From: Lachnospiraceae bacterium UBA4381
GTDB lineage: Bacteria; Bacillota; Clostridia; Lachnospirales; Lachnospiraceae
Length of the DNA stretch: 5,394 bases
Direction: 5' to 3'
Assembly: GCA_002391105.1 (NCBI GenBank)
Contig: DGRT01000152.1
Coordinates: forward strand, 1-5,394
Position 1 is the stretch's first letter. The number at the start of each line of letters is the position of its first letter. The notes beneath the pieces were generated by a model. It saw nothing but the letters and a program-made list of their open reading frames with translations, did no database searches and was not told where the DNA came from. The position numbers were made by a program, and so were the translations under genes. Shown piece after piece: positions 1-5,394 of this stretch.

Positions 1-682
1 CGTCATCATAGTCATCGTCATCATCCTCCTGATTATACTTTGATGGACGAGCAGGCTGACTGTATTCTTCTTCCTCTTCATCATAATCATCCACATAGTC
101 TGCGCCAAATCCGGTCTGAGGAGTTCCATTTATAAGATTGATACTGGTCTCAACCTCATTAAGATTAGTATCAAGTGTATATACACCATTTTCAAGACTA
201 TCAATAAGTGTACGATAGTTTTCTTTTTCAGAATCAAGAGTTGACTGAAGAAAATTCTTGATATCAGCTATCTTCTGCTTTGTATAAAGCATAGCACTGA
301 GACGAACCTCCTTAGCCTCTGCCTCTGCTTCTGAAACCATTCTCTCAGCCTCGGCTCTTGCTGATTCAAGAATCTCATTGGAACGGGCATTAGCCAGCTC
401 TGTAATATGACTCTGCTCAACAAGACGGTTAGCCTCATTTACAGATTCGGATATAATAGCATCTGAACGGGTTCTTGCCGAAGCAAGGATAGCTTCCTTG
501 TTTCTCATAACCTTCTTACATCTTTCTATCTCGCTAGGCATTCTGAGCTTAAGTTCATTAAGCATACGATCAAGTTCATCTTTAGGAACAATAATCTTAT
601 TCTGTGACAGAGGCTGGAACTTACAGCCCTGGATAAATACCTCTATCTCCTCGATCATTTCATCAATACCCTTCTTGCCCAT
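1..682 (-). CDS. Coiled-coil protein, ATPase subunit-like (3' end outside window)
   Basis: This reading frame runs off the left edge after 227 complete codons. It starts at ATG 682-680, nine bases after a perfect AGGAGG. The N-terminus is MGKKGIDEMIEEIEVFIQGC, followed by KFQPLSQNKIIVPKDELD (21-38). Residues about 35-165 are long, charged and alanine-rich (for example ILESARAEAERMVSEAEAEA, 104-123), as expected for an extended coiled coil. From about 195 the protein becomes very acidic (a Glu run at 202-206, an Asp run at 220-224). It has no signal peptide or membrane segment. I recall relatives next to coaD in Lachnospiraceae, often annotated as 'ATPase' or V-type ATPase subunit H-like because of the coiled coil. 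That name reflects composition rather than shown function. A DivIVA-like or other scaffold role is equally possible. It is probably the last in-window member of the rsmD-coaD transcription unit. Confidence 0.88.
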   Translation of the reverse strand, partial: MGKKGIDEMIEEIEVFIQGCKFQPLSQNKIIVPKDELDRMLNELKLRMPSEIERCKKVMRNKEAILASARTRSDAIISESVNEANRLVEQSHITELANARSNEILESARAEAERMVSEAEAEAKEVRLSAMLYTKQKIADIKNFLQSTLDSEKENYRTLIDSLENGVYTLDTNLNEVETSINLINGTPQTGFGADYVDDYDEEEEEYSQPARPSKYNQEDDDDDYDD

Positions 683-691
683 TTTATACAT

Positions 692-697
692 CCTCCT
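692..697 (-). promoter_or_regulatory. Ribosome binding site of the coiled-coil gene
   Basis: A perfect AGGAGG lies in the 19-base gap after the coaD TAA, nine bases before ATG 682-680. It fixes the start of the coiled-coil gene, which cannot be judged by its full length because the gene is cut at the left edge. Confidence 0.85.
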
Positions 698-701
698 GTA
701 A

Positions 702-1184
702 TTATATCTTATACTTTTCTTTTATAAGCTCTGCTACCATATCAGGTACAAAACCTTTTACAGACCTTCCATAACTTGCAAACTCTCTTACCATAGAAGA
801 GCTGATAAATGAATACTTAGGATCTGTAGCCATAAACAGAGTATCAATATCAGGTGCAACTGTATGATTGCCCTGCGCCATTGACAGCTCAACACCAGCA
901 TCAGTTATTTCCCTGAGACCTCTGATTATAACATTTATATCATGTTCTCTCGCAAAATCAACCAGTAGTCCACCATATGAAGCAACTACAACATTATCAT
1001 ATTCCGAGACAACATCACATATCATATTAACACGTTCGTCCAAAGAAAACAACGGAGTTTTTTTAGCTGAATTATTAAGTACGCAAACATAAACCTTATC
1101 AAATATACTTGCAGACCTGCTAATAATATTAAGATGTCCCAGCGTAATAGGATCAAAGCTGCCCGGATAAACCACTGAATTCAT
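702..1184 (-). CDS. coaD: Phosphopantetheine adenylyltransferase CoaD
   Basis: CoaD joins 4'-phosphopantetheine and ATP to give dephospho-CoA and pyrophosphate, the penultimate step of coenzyme A synthesis. It has 160 residues, close to the 159 of E. coli CoaD. The nucleotidylyltransferase signature is YPGSFDPITLGH (6-17), with His17 as the HxGH-type catalytic histidine and Ser9 in place of Thr10, as is common in Gram-positives. Lys41/Lys42, Arg88 and Arg91 (IIRGLR, 86-91) and ISSSMVR (127-133) match known substrate-binding positions. The segment that in E. coli reads DFEYE (95-99) reads DAGVE here: Phe96, Glu97 and Tyr98 are replaced while Asp95 and Glu99 remain. The rest of the protein is intact with no frameshift, so I expect it to be functional. 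The start codon follows the rsmD TAG with no gap, and the next gene begins 19 bases downstream. Confidence 0.97.
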   Translation of the reverse strand: MNSVVYPGSFDPITLGHLNIISRSASIFDKVYVCVLNNSAKKTPLFSLDERVNMICDVVSEYDNVVVASYGGLLVDFAREHDINVIIRGLREITDAGVELSMAQGNHTVAPDIDTLFMATDPKYSFISSSMVREFASYGRSVKGFVPDMVAELIKEKYKI

Positions 1185-1739
1185 CTAATTCTCCTTACTG
1201 CATAAAAATACATGCTTATTAGTTTTATAATTCTTGATCTTGTATATCATAAAAGGAGTTTCGGCGATGTAACTCATATCCTCTTCGAGCCTCGCTTCTA
1301 TAATGATAATATAATCAGGATTTGAAAATTTCTTGGTGCTGAGAACCTCTATAGCTTCTCTTTCCAGTCCCTGCCCATAAGGCGGATCCATGAAAATGAT
1401 ATCAAAATCAATCTTTGGAAGTTTTCTCAGATAAGACACAGCTTCTGAACGAACTATTTCAGCCTCGTTTTCAAACTTTGTAAACTTAATATTCTGTTTT
1501 ATAATTTCCTGAGCCTGCCTGTTGTTTTCCACAAGAACCGCATGACGGGCACCTCTTGAAAGCGCCTCTATTGCTATACCACCACTTCCGGAAAAAAGAT
1601 CCAGAAAAATAGAATCCGGCACTTCTCTCTGTATGGTATTAAAAAGTGTTTCTTTATATCTGTCATTGGTTGGTCTCGTTATATCCCCCTGAAGGGCTTT
1701 AAGAGGCAGACTTCTTCTTGATCCGGCTATTACTCTCAT
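1185..1739 (-). CDS. rsmD: 16S rRNA (guanine(966)-N2)-methyltransferase RsmD
   Basis: RsmD transfers a methyl group from S-adenosylmethionine to N2 of G966 in 16S rRNA of the assembling small ribosomal subunit. The protein has 184 residues, the normal family length. The N-terminal family signature is RPTNDRYKETLFN (22-34), with Tyr where Val or Ile is usual. SAM-binding motif I is DLFSGSGGIAIEALSRGA (47-64), and the acidic residue after strand 2 is Glu71 in VLVEN. The catalytic DPPY motif is at 118-121, followed by a core strand, IIIIEAR (144-150). The ATG start has an AGGA five bases upstream. The TAG stop directly abuts the coaD ATG, and the coaD ribosome binding site lies inside the last rsmD codons, so the two are probably translationally coupled. 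The rsmD-coaD pairing is common in Firmicutes. A 73-base gap separates rsmD from the upstream cellulase gene. Confidence 0.96.
   Translation of the reverse strand: MRVIAGSRRSLPLKALQGDITRPTNDRYKETLFNTIQREVPDSIFLDLFSGSGGIAIEALSRGARHAVLVENNRQAQEIIKQNIKFTKFENEAEIVRSEAVSYLRKLPKIDFDIIFMDPPYGQGLEREAIEVLSTKKFSNPDYIIIIEARLEEDMSYIAETPFMIYKIKNYKTNKHVFLCSKEN
1191..1197 (-). promoter_or_regulatory. coaD ribosome binding site inside rsmD
   Basis: TAAGGAG spans the Ser-Lys-Glu codons at the end of rsmD and ends six bases before the coaD ATG. Together with the TAGATG junction, it means ribosomes finishing rsmD are placed to restart on coaD, which suggests coupled translation. Confidence 0.8.
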
Positions 1740-1768
1740 AACATTCCTACTATATCATATTAGTTTAT

Positions 1769-1800
1769 GTTCGGCAAGAATTGATAGAATCCTTTTGAAC
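1769..1800 (-). other. Imperfect hairpin in the endoglucanase-rsmD gap
   Basis: Read on the minus strand, GTTC (1800-1797) can pair with GAAC (1772-1769), and AAGGATT (1794-1788) with AATTCTT (1782-1776), around a 5-base CTATC loop. The two stems are separated by an AA/GCC internal loop. One pair is G-U, which pairs only in minus-strand RNA; in plus-strand RNA the same position would be an A-C mismatch. No T-run follows, so it is not a standard rho-independent terminator. It could be an mRNA processing or stability element, or chance. Confidence 0.35.
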
Positions 1801-1811
1801 ATTATATTATA
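1801..1811 (-). promoter_or_regulatory. Possible -10 boxes before rsmD
   Basis: Two perfect TATAAT hexamers sharing one T follow directly after the endoglucanase stop codon, about 62-72 bases upstream of the rsmD ATG. The best -35 candidate is TTAAAA, 19 bases before the first hexamer and inside the endoglucanase gene, which is weak. They could give rsmD-coaD its own promoter, but simple AT-richness is an alternative. Confidence 0.28.
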
Positions 1812-1812
1812 T

Positions 1813-3444
1813 TTACTCTGAAAGACGATTTTTTAACCATATGCCTGCATCAGACAGATCGTCCTCCTCCCATCCGCTTAGCTTATCGCAGGAGGAATCG
1901 ATAAGTGCCGAGGTTTCGTCCTTGTTACAGAGACTCCAGGCGGCATAGGATAGATTGTATTCATCTATCATTTCAGACCAGTCATCAGCAGAATCATAAT
2001 CTATCCCACCATTACCTGACGCATCACATATACTGAATTCCGATATGAATACGCATAGACCGTTACTACGTGCTTTCTTAACCTTATCTCTGATATTTTC
2101 CTTGTGAGTAGCAGCATAAAAATGCGTAGTATAGGCAATATTCGTCTGTCCCTCTATAGGGTCCTCAGAGGCAATATCTACATCCTGAGACCAGGTAGGA
2201 GAACCAACAAGTATGATGGCATCCTTATCATTTGCTCTGATTACAGGGATTACATTCTCTGCATATTCCTTTACATCTGACCAGGTTGTACTTCCGTTAG
2301 GTTCATTACATATCTCATATAATACATTTTCATAATCTGCATACTTTGCAGACATTTCATCAAAGAATGCTATTGCTTCATCTTCATTTATCTGTGGGTT
2401 ATTATCACTTAATATATGCCAGTCAATTATTACATACATGCCCAGCTCTGTTGCGTACTCAACACCATTTTCCACCAGCTTTTTAAGCTCGGACTTATCT
2501 CCATCCTGACAGTATCCACCGGATTCTGCCGTATACATGGCAAGTCTGATAAGATTCGCACCCCAGTCATCACGAAGAGTCTGGAAAGCATCCTTATTAA
2601 CATAGTCAGGGAACCAGGCTATACCGTGAGTGCTGACACCCTTAAGCTGATATTTTTTACCGGCTTTATCTACTATATCAGTACCATCTACTGAAAGCTT
2701 GCCATGATTAGCAAGAGGTGTACCCTTTTCTTCTGCAGGCTTTTCTTTCTTGGAAGCCTCCTTTTCCTCTGCCGACTGAGTCGTTGGCTCTTCCTTAACT
2801 ATATTAACAACTTCTCCGTCATTATAAACTACAGCCGTTTTGTCACCTGAACCATCATCTTCTGAGTCGAATTTTATCTGGAAGCCAATATTTATAGATG
2901 AATTTGCAGCAATAGTTTTATTATAATCTACCGATGTAACCAGAAGCTCATCACCATCTATTTCAAATTCACCGTTCCAGCCGTTGATATCGTCATCAGC
3001 TCCGGAAAAGCCAGATACTCTTACCTCCCAGTCTCCCAGATCCTCTTTTGATTTGTTATATACATTAAGATCGTACTGGAATACATATTTTTTTCCATCC
3101 TTCCAGTTGTTGGATGAGCTGATGGTTGCATATACAGCTTTTTTAGTACCATCGGGATTCTTATCCGGAGATACCTTAGTATCTTCTTTTTTATCTTCTT
3201 TACTATCTTCTTTGCTATCTTCTGTAGCTTCTTTTTCGTCTGATATTTCCTTTTCTTCAGAGTCTGAAACAGCAGATGCTTCATCATTAGTTTCACTGTC
3301 ATCCGTTTTTTCTGTCGTTACTGCAGAAGAAGTATCTTCAGTTTTCTGCTGTTTCCCCTTATCAGCTACAATATATATAATAAGACCCAGAATTATTAAT
3401 GCCATAACAATAATAGTTATGATCAGCCCTTTTTTATTTGTCAT
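1813..3444 (-). CDS. Membrane-anchored GH5 endoglucanase with CBM2-like module
   Basis: Predicted endo-beta-1,4-glucanase (cellulase) of glycoside hydrolase family 5, probably subfamily 2, 543 residues, acting outside the cell. Residues 1-5 are charged (MTNKK). Residues 7-27 form one long hydrophobic segment, more like an uncleaved signal anchor than a signal peptide. Residues 28-100 are a Glu/Asp/Ser/Lys-rich spacer. Residues about 101-193 resemble a CBM2-type cellulose-binding module (Trp114, Trp139, Trp156, then a final GFQIKF). Residues 194-243 form a second, Glu/Lys/Thr-rich linker. The catalytic domain begins at about 244 (PLANHGKLSVDG) and continues through LKGVSTHG (268-274) and DWHI (341-344). 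The acid/base is Glu381 in CNEPNG, HFY is at 441-443, and the nucleophile is Glu469 in ISEFSICDASGNG. The conserved tail NKDETSAL lies at 507-514. The start is supported by an AAGAGGA site 8 bases upstream. No LPXTG, dockerin or SLH motif is present. An unusual point is its place between recG and rsmD. The fold and catalytic residues are clear; the CBM family number and endo-activity are inferred. Confidence 0.95.
   Translation of the reverse strand: MTNKKGLIITIIVMALIILGLIIYIVADKGKQQKTEDTSSAVTTEKTDDSETNDEASAVSDSEEKEISDEKEATEDSKEDSKEDKKEDTKVSPDKNPDGTKKAVYATISSSNNWKDGKKYVFQYDLNVYNKSKEDLGDWEVRVSGFSGADDDINGWNGEFEIDGDELLVTSVDYNKTIAANSSINIGFQIKFDSEDDGSGDKTAVVYNDGEVVNIVKEEPTTQSAEEKEASKKEKPAEEKGTPLANHGKLSVDGTDIVDKAGKKYQLKGVSTHGIAWFPDYVNKDAFQTLRDDWGANLIRLAMYTAESGGYCQDGDKSELKKLVENGVEYATELGMYVIIDWHILSDNNPQINEDEAIAFFDEMSAKYADYENVLYEICNEPNGSTTWSDVKEYAENVIPVIRANDKDAIILVGSPTWSQDVDIASEDPIEGQTNIAYTTHFYAATHKENIRDKVKKARSNGLCVFISEFSICDASGNGGIDYDSADDWSEMIDEYNLSYAAWSLCNKDETSALIDSSCDKLSGWEEDDLSDAGIWLKNRLSE
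3181..3222 (-). repeat. 12-bp tandem repeat in the endoglucanase spacer
   Basis: Three and a half direct copies of a 12-base unit (GAAGATAGYAAA, the third copy GAAGATAAAAAA) encode the repeated tetrapeptide E-D-S-K, with E-D-K-K in the third copy (residues 75-88). The copies differ by only a few bases, so the duplication looks fairly recent. It extends the flexible, charged spacer between membrane anchor and CBM2-like module, and its length may vary between strains. Confidence 0.8.
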
Positions 3445-3452
3445 AATTAGTA

Positions 3453-3459
3453 TCCTCTT
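3453..3459 (-). promoter_or_regulatory. Ribosome binding site of the endoglucanase gene
   Basis: AAGAGGA in the short gap after recG ends eight bases before ATG 3444-3442. It supports that start, which places the hydrophobic anchor immediately after MTNKK. Confidence 0.75.
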
Positions 3460-3467
3460 AAACCAGC

Positions 3468-3473
3468 ATTATA
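3468..3473 (-). promoter_or_regulatory. Possible -10 box before the endoglucanase gene
   Basis: A perfect TATAAT overlaps the recG stop codon on the coding strand. A start point about seven bases downstream would give a leader of roughly 17 bases that still contains the ribosome binding site. No good -35 box lies at 16-18 bases: TTGGGA is only 12 bases away and GAGACA is 21 bases away. In AT-rich DNA this may be chance. Confidence 0.25.
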
Positions 3474-5394
3474 GTGTAATAGACGTCCCAAGACTGTCTC
3501 CATACTCCAGCGAAATATCCTGTGCCAGCCGGAGCATATCAGCATGCTTATATATATCAGCAACAGAGAAGTCCATATCCCCGCTCTGTCTTATACCAAA
3601 GAAATCGCCGGGACCTCTAAGCTTCAGGTCCTCAGATGCAATATAGAAGCCATCATTTGATTTATTGAGGACATTCAGCCTCTCCATAGATTCTTCGGTT
3701 TTCTTTATATTCATAAATACGCAGTAGCTCTGTGCATCGCCTCTTCCAACTCGTCCTCTAAGCTGGTGCAGTTGAGCCAGACCAAAGCGTTCAGCATTTT
3801 CTATGATCATCAAAGTAGCATTAGGATTATTGATACCAACCTCTATAACAGTTGTCGAAACAAGTACATCGATTTCCTTCTGCAAAAAACGGTGCATTAT
3901 CTCATTTTTCTCTGCCTCCTTCATCTTGCCATGAAGATAGGCAATTCTTATATTCTGACCAACTCTTTCTGTTAATGCTTCTGAGTAATTAATAACATTT
4001 TCTGCATCAAGTGTTTCGCTCTCTTCAACCATTGGACAGATAACATATACCTGATGACCTTCTCTTACCTGCTTACGGATAAATGCATCCGCAGCCGGTC
4101 TGTATTCAGTACCAACTACGCAGTTCAGTATCTCCTTTCGGTTGGCAGGAAGCTCCTTAATTACAGATATATCCATATCAGCATACAGGATAATAGCCAG
4201 AGTCCTTGGAATAGGCGTTGCACTCATTATCATAACATGAGGACTGTTTCCCTTTTCCGACAGCTTCTCTCTCTGCTTTACACCAAATCTGTGCTGCTCG
4301 TCAGTTACCACCAGTCCAAGATTCTTAAACTCCGTTGCATCCTGAATAATGGCATGAGTACCGATAACTATATCTGCTTTTCCATTTCTAAGCTCCTCAT
4401 ATACAGCTCTTTTTTCCTTTGCCGTCATGGAACCGGTCAGAAGCCTTACTGTAAGCTTATACGGCTTCAGCATAGAAGCTACATCCTCAAAATGCTGCCG
4501 GGCAAGAACCTCCGTCGGCACCATAAGTGCTCCCTGATATCCGGAAAGACTATTCATCAGAAGAGCTATAACTGCAACCACTGTCTTTCCACAGCCTACA
4601 TCTCCCTGTATAAGACGGTTCATAACATGATCAGAGCTCATATCATTTACTATATCCTGAACGGCACTCTTCTGACCATCAGTCAGACTAAACTTTAGAC
4701 CTGCTATAAAGCCGTCCTTTTTTACTACAGCTTCATTTGTTATTACGTGTGAATTAGGTTCGGTAAAGGTTTTCTCCCTAAGGGCTCTAATACGAATAAG
4801 AAACTCCAGAAATTCATCAAAGGCTATTCTTTTAAGAGCCTCTCTAAGTGTAGCTTCATTTTTAGGAAAATGTACCTCCATGAGAGCATCAGATCTTTTG
4901 ACCAGCCCTTTCTCAGCCAGTACCTCATCACTCAGATAGTCAGGAATCGCGGATATAACCTCACGAACATTCTGAACGGCTCTTGTTATGGAACCATTTG
5001 TTATTCCTGCTTTAAGAGAATATATAGGCTGCATGGTACTGAGCATCTTCTGATAATTAAACTGAGTAAACAGCTCCGGCATTTCCATCACTCTCATAGA
5101 ACCGCTTATCTTAACAGTTCCATAGAATACATAGCTCTCACCTTTTTTTAGCTGATTTCTGAGATAGCCCTTGTTAAACCATACCATTCTGATACTGCCT
5201 GTAGCGTCAGAGGCTGAAAGTGATGTAATCTCATATCGCTTTCCGCGTCTGGACTCTACATAGGTAACTATCTGACAAAACACAGCAACCCTGTCCCCCT
5301 CAGAAGTCTCTCTGACGGGAACAGGATCGGTATAGGTTTTATATGTTCTGGGATAATAGGTGATAAGATCCTTCACAGTCACTATTCCAAGCTT
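3469..5394 (-). CDS. recG: ATP-dependent DNA helicase RecG (5' end outside window)
   Basis: RecG is a superfamily 2 double-stranded DNA translocase that remodels stalled replication forks and branched recombination intermediates in the cytoplasm. The window holds 641 residues plus a TAA stop. Counting from the first in-window codon, an OB-fold wedge region spans about 30-110. Helicase motifs follow: Walker A GDVGCGKT (264-271), MVPTEVLARQHF (about 291-302), the DEQH box (365-368), SATPIPRT (391-398), the motif V region with NPNATLMIIENAERFG (about 523-538), and HQLRGRVGRG (543-552). The TRG-like segment LKLRGPGDFFG follows at about 590-600. The reading frame stays open to the edge as KLGIVTVKDL, matching the usual RecG 'KLGI-TVEDLL' start region, so the GTG at 5382 is internal and roughly 25-30 N-terminal residues are missing. 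Two oddities are Cys instead of the usual Ser in Walker A, and a C-terminus (HADMLRLAQDISLEYGDSL...) that looks about 20 residues shorter than many relatives. The cellulase gene follows after 24 bases. Confidence 0.97.
   Translation of the reverse strand, partial: KLGIVTVKDLITYYPRTYKTYTDPVPVRETSEGDRVAVFCQIVTYVESRRGKRYEITSLSASDATGSIRMVWFNKGYLRNQLKKGESYVFYGTVKISGSMRVMEMPELFTQFNYQKMLSTMQPIYSLKAGITNGSITRAVQNVREVISAIPDYLSDEVLAEKGLVKRSDALMEVHFPKNEATLREALKRIAFDEFLEFLIRIRALREKTFTEPNSHVITNEAVVKKDGFIAGLKFSLTDGQKSAVQDIVNDMSSDHVMNRLIQGDVGCGKTVVAVIALLMNSLSGYQGALMVPTEVLARQHFEDVASMLKPYKLTVRLLTGSMTAKEKRAVYEELRNGKADIVIGTHAIIQDATEFKNLGLVVTDEQHRFGVKQREKLSEKGNSPHVMIMSATPIPRTLAIILYADMDISVIKELPANRKEILNCVVGTEYRPAADAFIRKQVREGHQVYVICPMVEESETLDAENVINYSEALTERVGQNIRIAYLHGKMKEAEKNEIMHRFLQKEIDVLVSTTVIEVGINNPNATLMIIENAERFGLAQLHQLRGRVGRGDAQSYCVFMNIKKTEESMERLNVLNKSNDGFYIASEDLKLRGPGDFFGIRQSGDMDFSVADIYKHADMLRLAQDISLEYGDSLGTSITL

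Noticed and set aside
1..27. GTCATC-rich simple repeat as a regulatory or CRISPR-like array
   Set aside because: It is explained by Asp/Tyr codons of the acidic tail, and there are no regular repeat-spacer units.
498..701. Plus-strand frame encoding a hydrophobic 67-residue peptide
   Set aside because: It is antisense to the coiled-coil gene. Its Leu/Ile/Ser-rich make-up is the complement of Glu/Asp/Lys/Arg codons.
1740..1812. Rho-independent terminator after the cellulase gene
   Set aside because: The stem is AT-rich with an internal loop and no T-run follows it, so it does not meet the usual pattern.
3021..3302. Minus-strand open frame of 93 codons, Lys-rich
   Set aside because: It is a shifted-frame reading of the cellulase spacer and CBM2-like region. 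The long run of lysines comes from GAA/AAA-rich repeat DNA.
2984..3646. Plus-strand open frame of 220 codons, Ser-rich
   Set aside because: It lies antisense to the acidic spacer of the cellulase and the end of recG. Its Ser-rich composition is the complement of Glu/Asp/Lys codons, and it shows no recognisable domain.
4054..4698. Plus-strand open frame of 214 codons
   Set aside because: It is fully antisense to the well-conserved RecG helicase motifs, and it has an unlikely composition rich in Ser, Tyr, His and Cys with no recognisable domain.
5380..5382. GTG as the start of recG
   Set aside because: The frame is open upstream to the edge and reads KLGI, a conserved RecG segment, so this Val codon is internal.

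Overview
The window is a compact, same-direction gene cluster. Every supported gene lies on the minus strand, so the cluster reads from right to left. In that order it holds: recG (5' end cut by the right edge), a membrane-anchored GH5 endoglucanase, rsmD, coaD, and a coiled-coil protein with an acidic tail (3' end cut by the left edge). The gaps are 24, 73, 0 and 19 bases, and no stretch longer than 73 bases lacks a gene.

The organism is probably an anaerobic, fibre-degrading member of the Lachnospiraceae (Clostridia), of the Butyrivibrio/Pseudobutyrivibrio kind. The reasons are the AT-leaning composition with frequent ATA and AGA codons, strong AGGAGG-type ribosome binding sites, and the recG-rsmD-coaD-coiled-coil order, which I recall from Clostridia. 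The catalytic domain also resembles rumen clostridial Cel5-type cellulases. This is recognition from memory, not a database result.

Four of the five genes are housekeeping or conserved: RecG (replication-fork rescue and recombination), RsmD (16S rRNA m2G966 methylation), CoaD (penultimate step of coenzyme A synthesis) and a conserved coiled-coil protein commonly annotated as ATPase subunit-like. The cellulase is the outlier. It is a secreted, surface-tethered enzyme with an N-terminal transmembrane anchor, an acidic low-complexity spacer carrying a 12-bp tandem repeat, a CBM2-like module, a second linker and a C-terminal GH5 domain. It sits between recG and rsmD, where many Clostridia have the two genes adjacent or nearly so.

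Possible regulatory signals are weak. A perfect TATAAT lies just before the cellulase gene and overlaps the recG stop. Two overlapping TATAAT hexamers lie just after the cellulase stop, followed by an imperfect hairpin. None has a convincing -35 box. rsmD and coaD are joined stop-to-start (TAGATG), so translational coupling is likely.

I found no RNA genes, CRISPR arrays, insertion sequences, attachment sites or clear rho-independent terminators. I see no strong case for a wholly new system. The points most worth checking are the placement and architecture of the cellulase and an altered active-site loop in CoaD.
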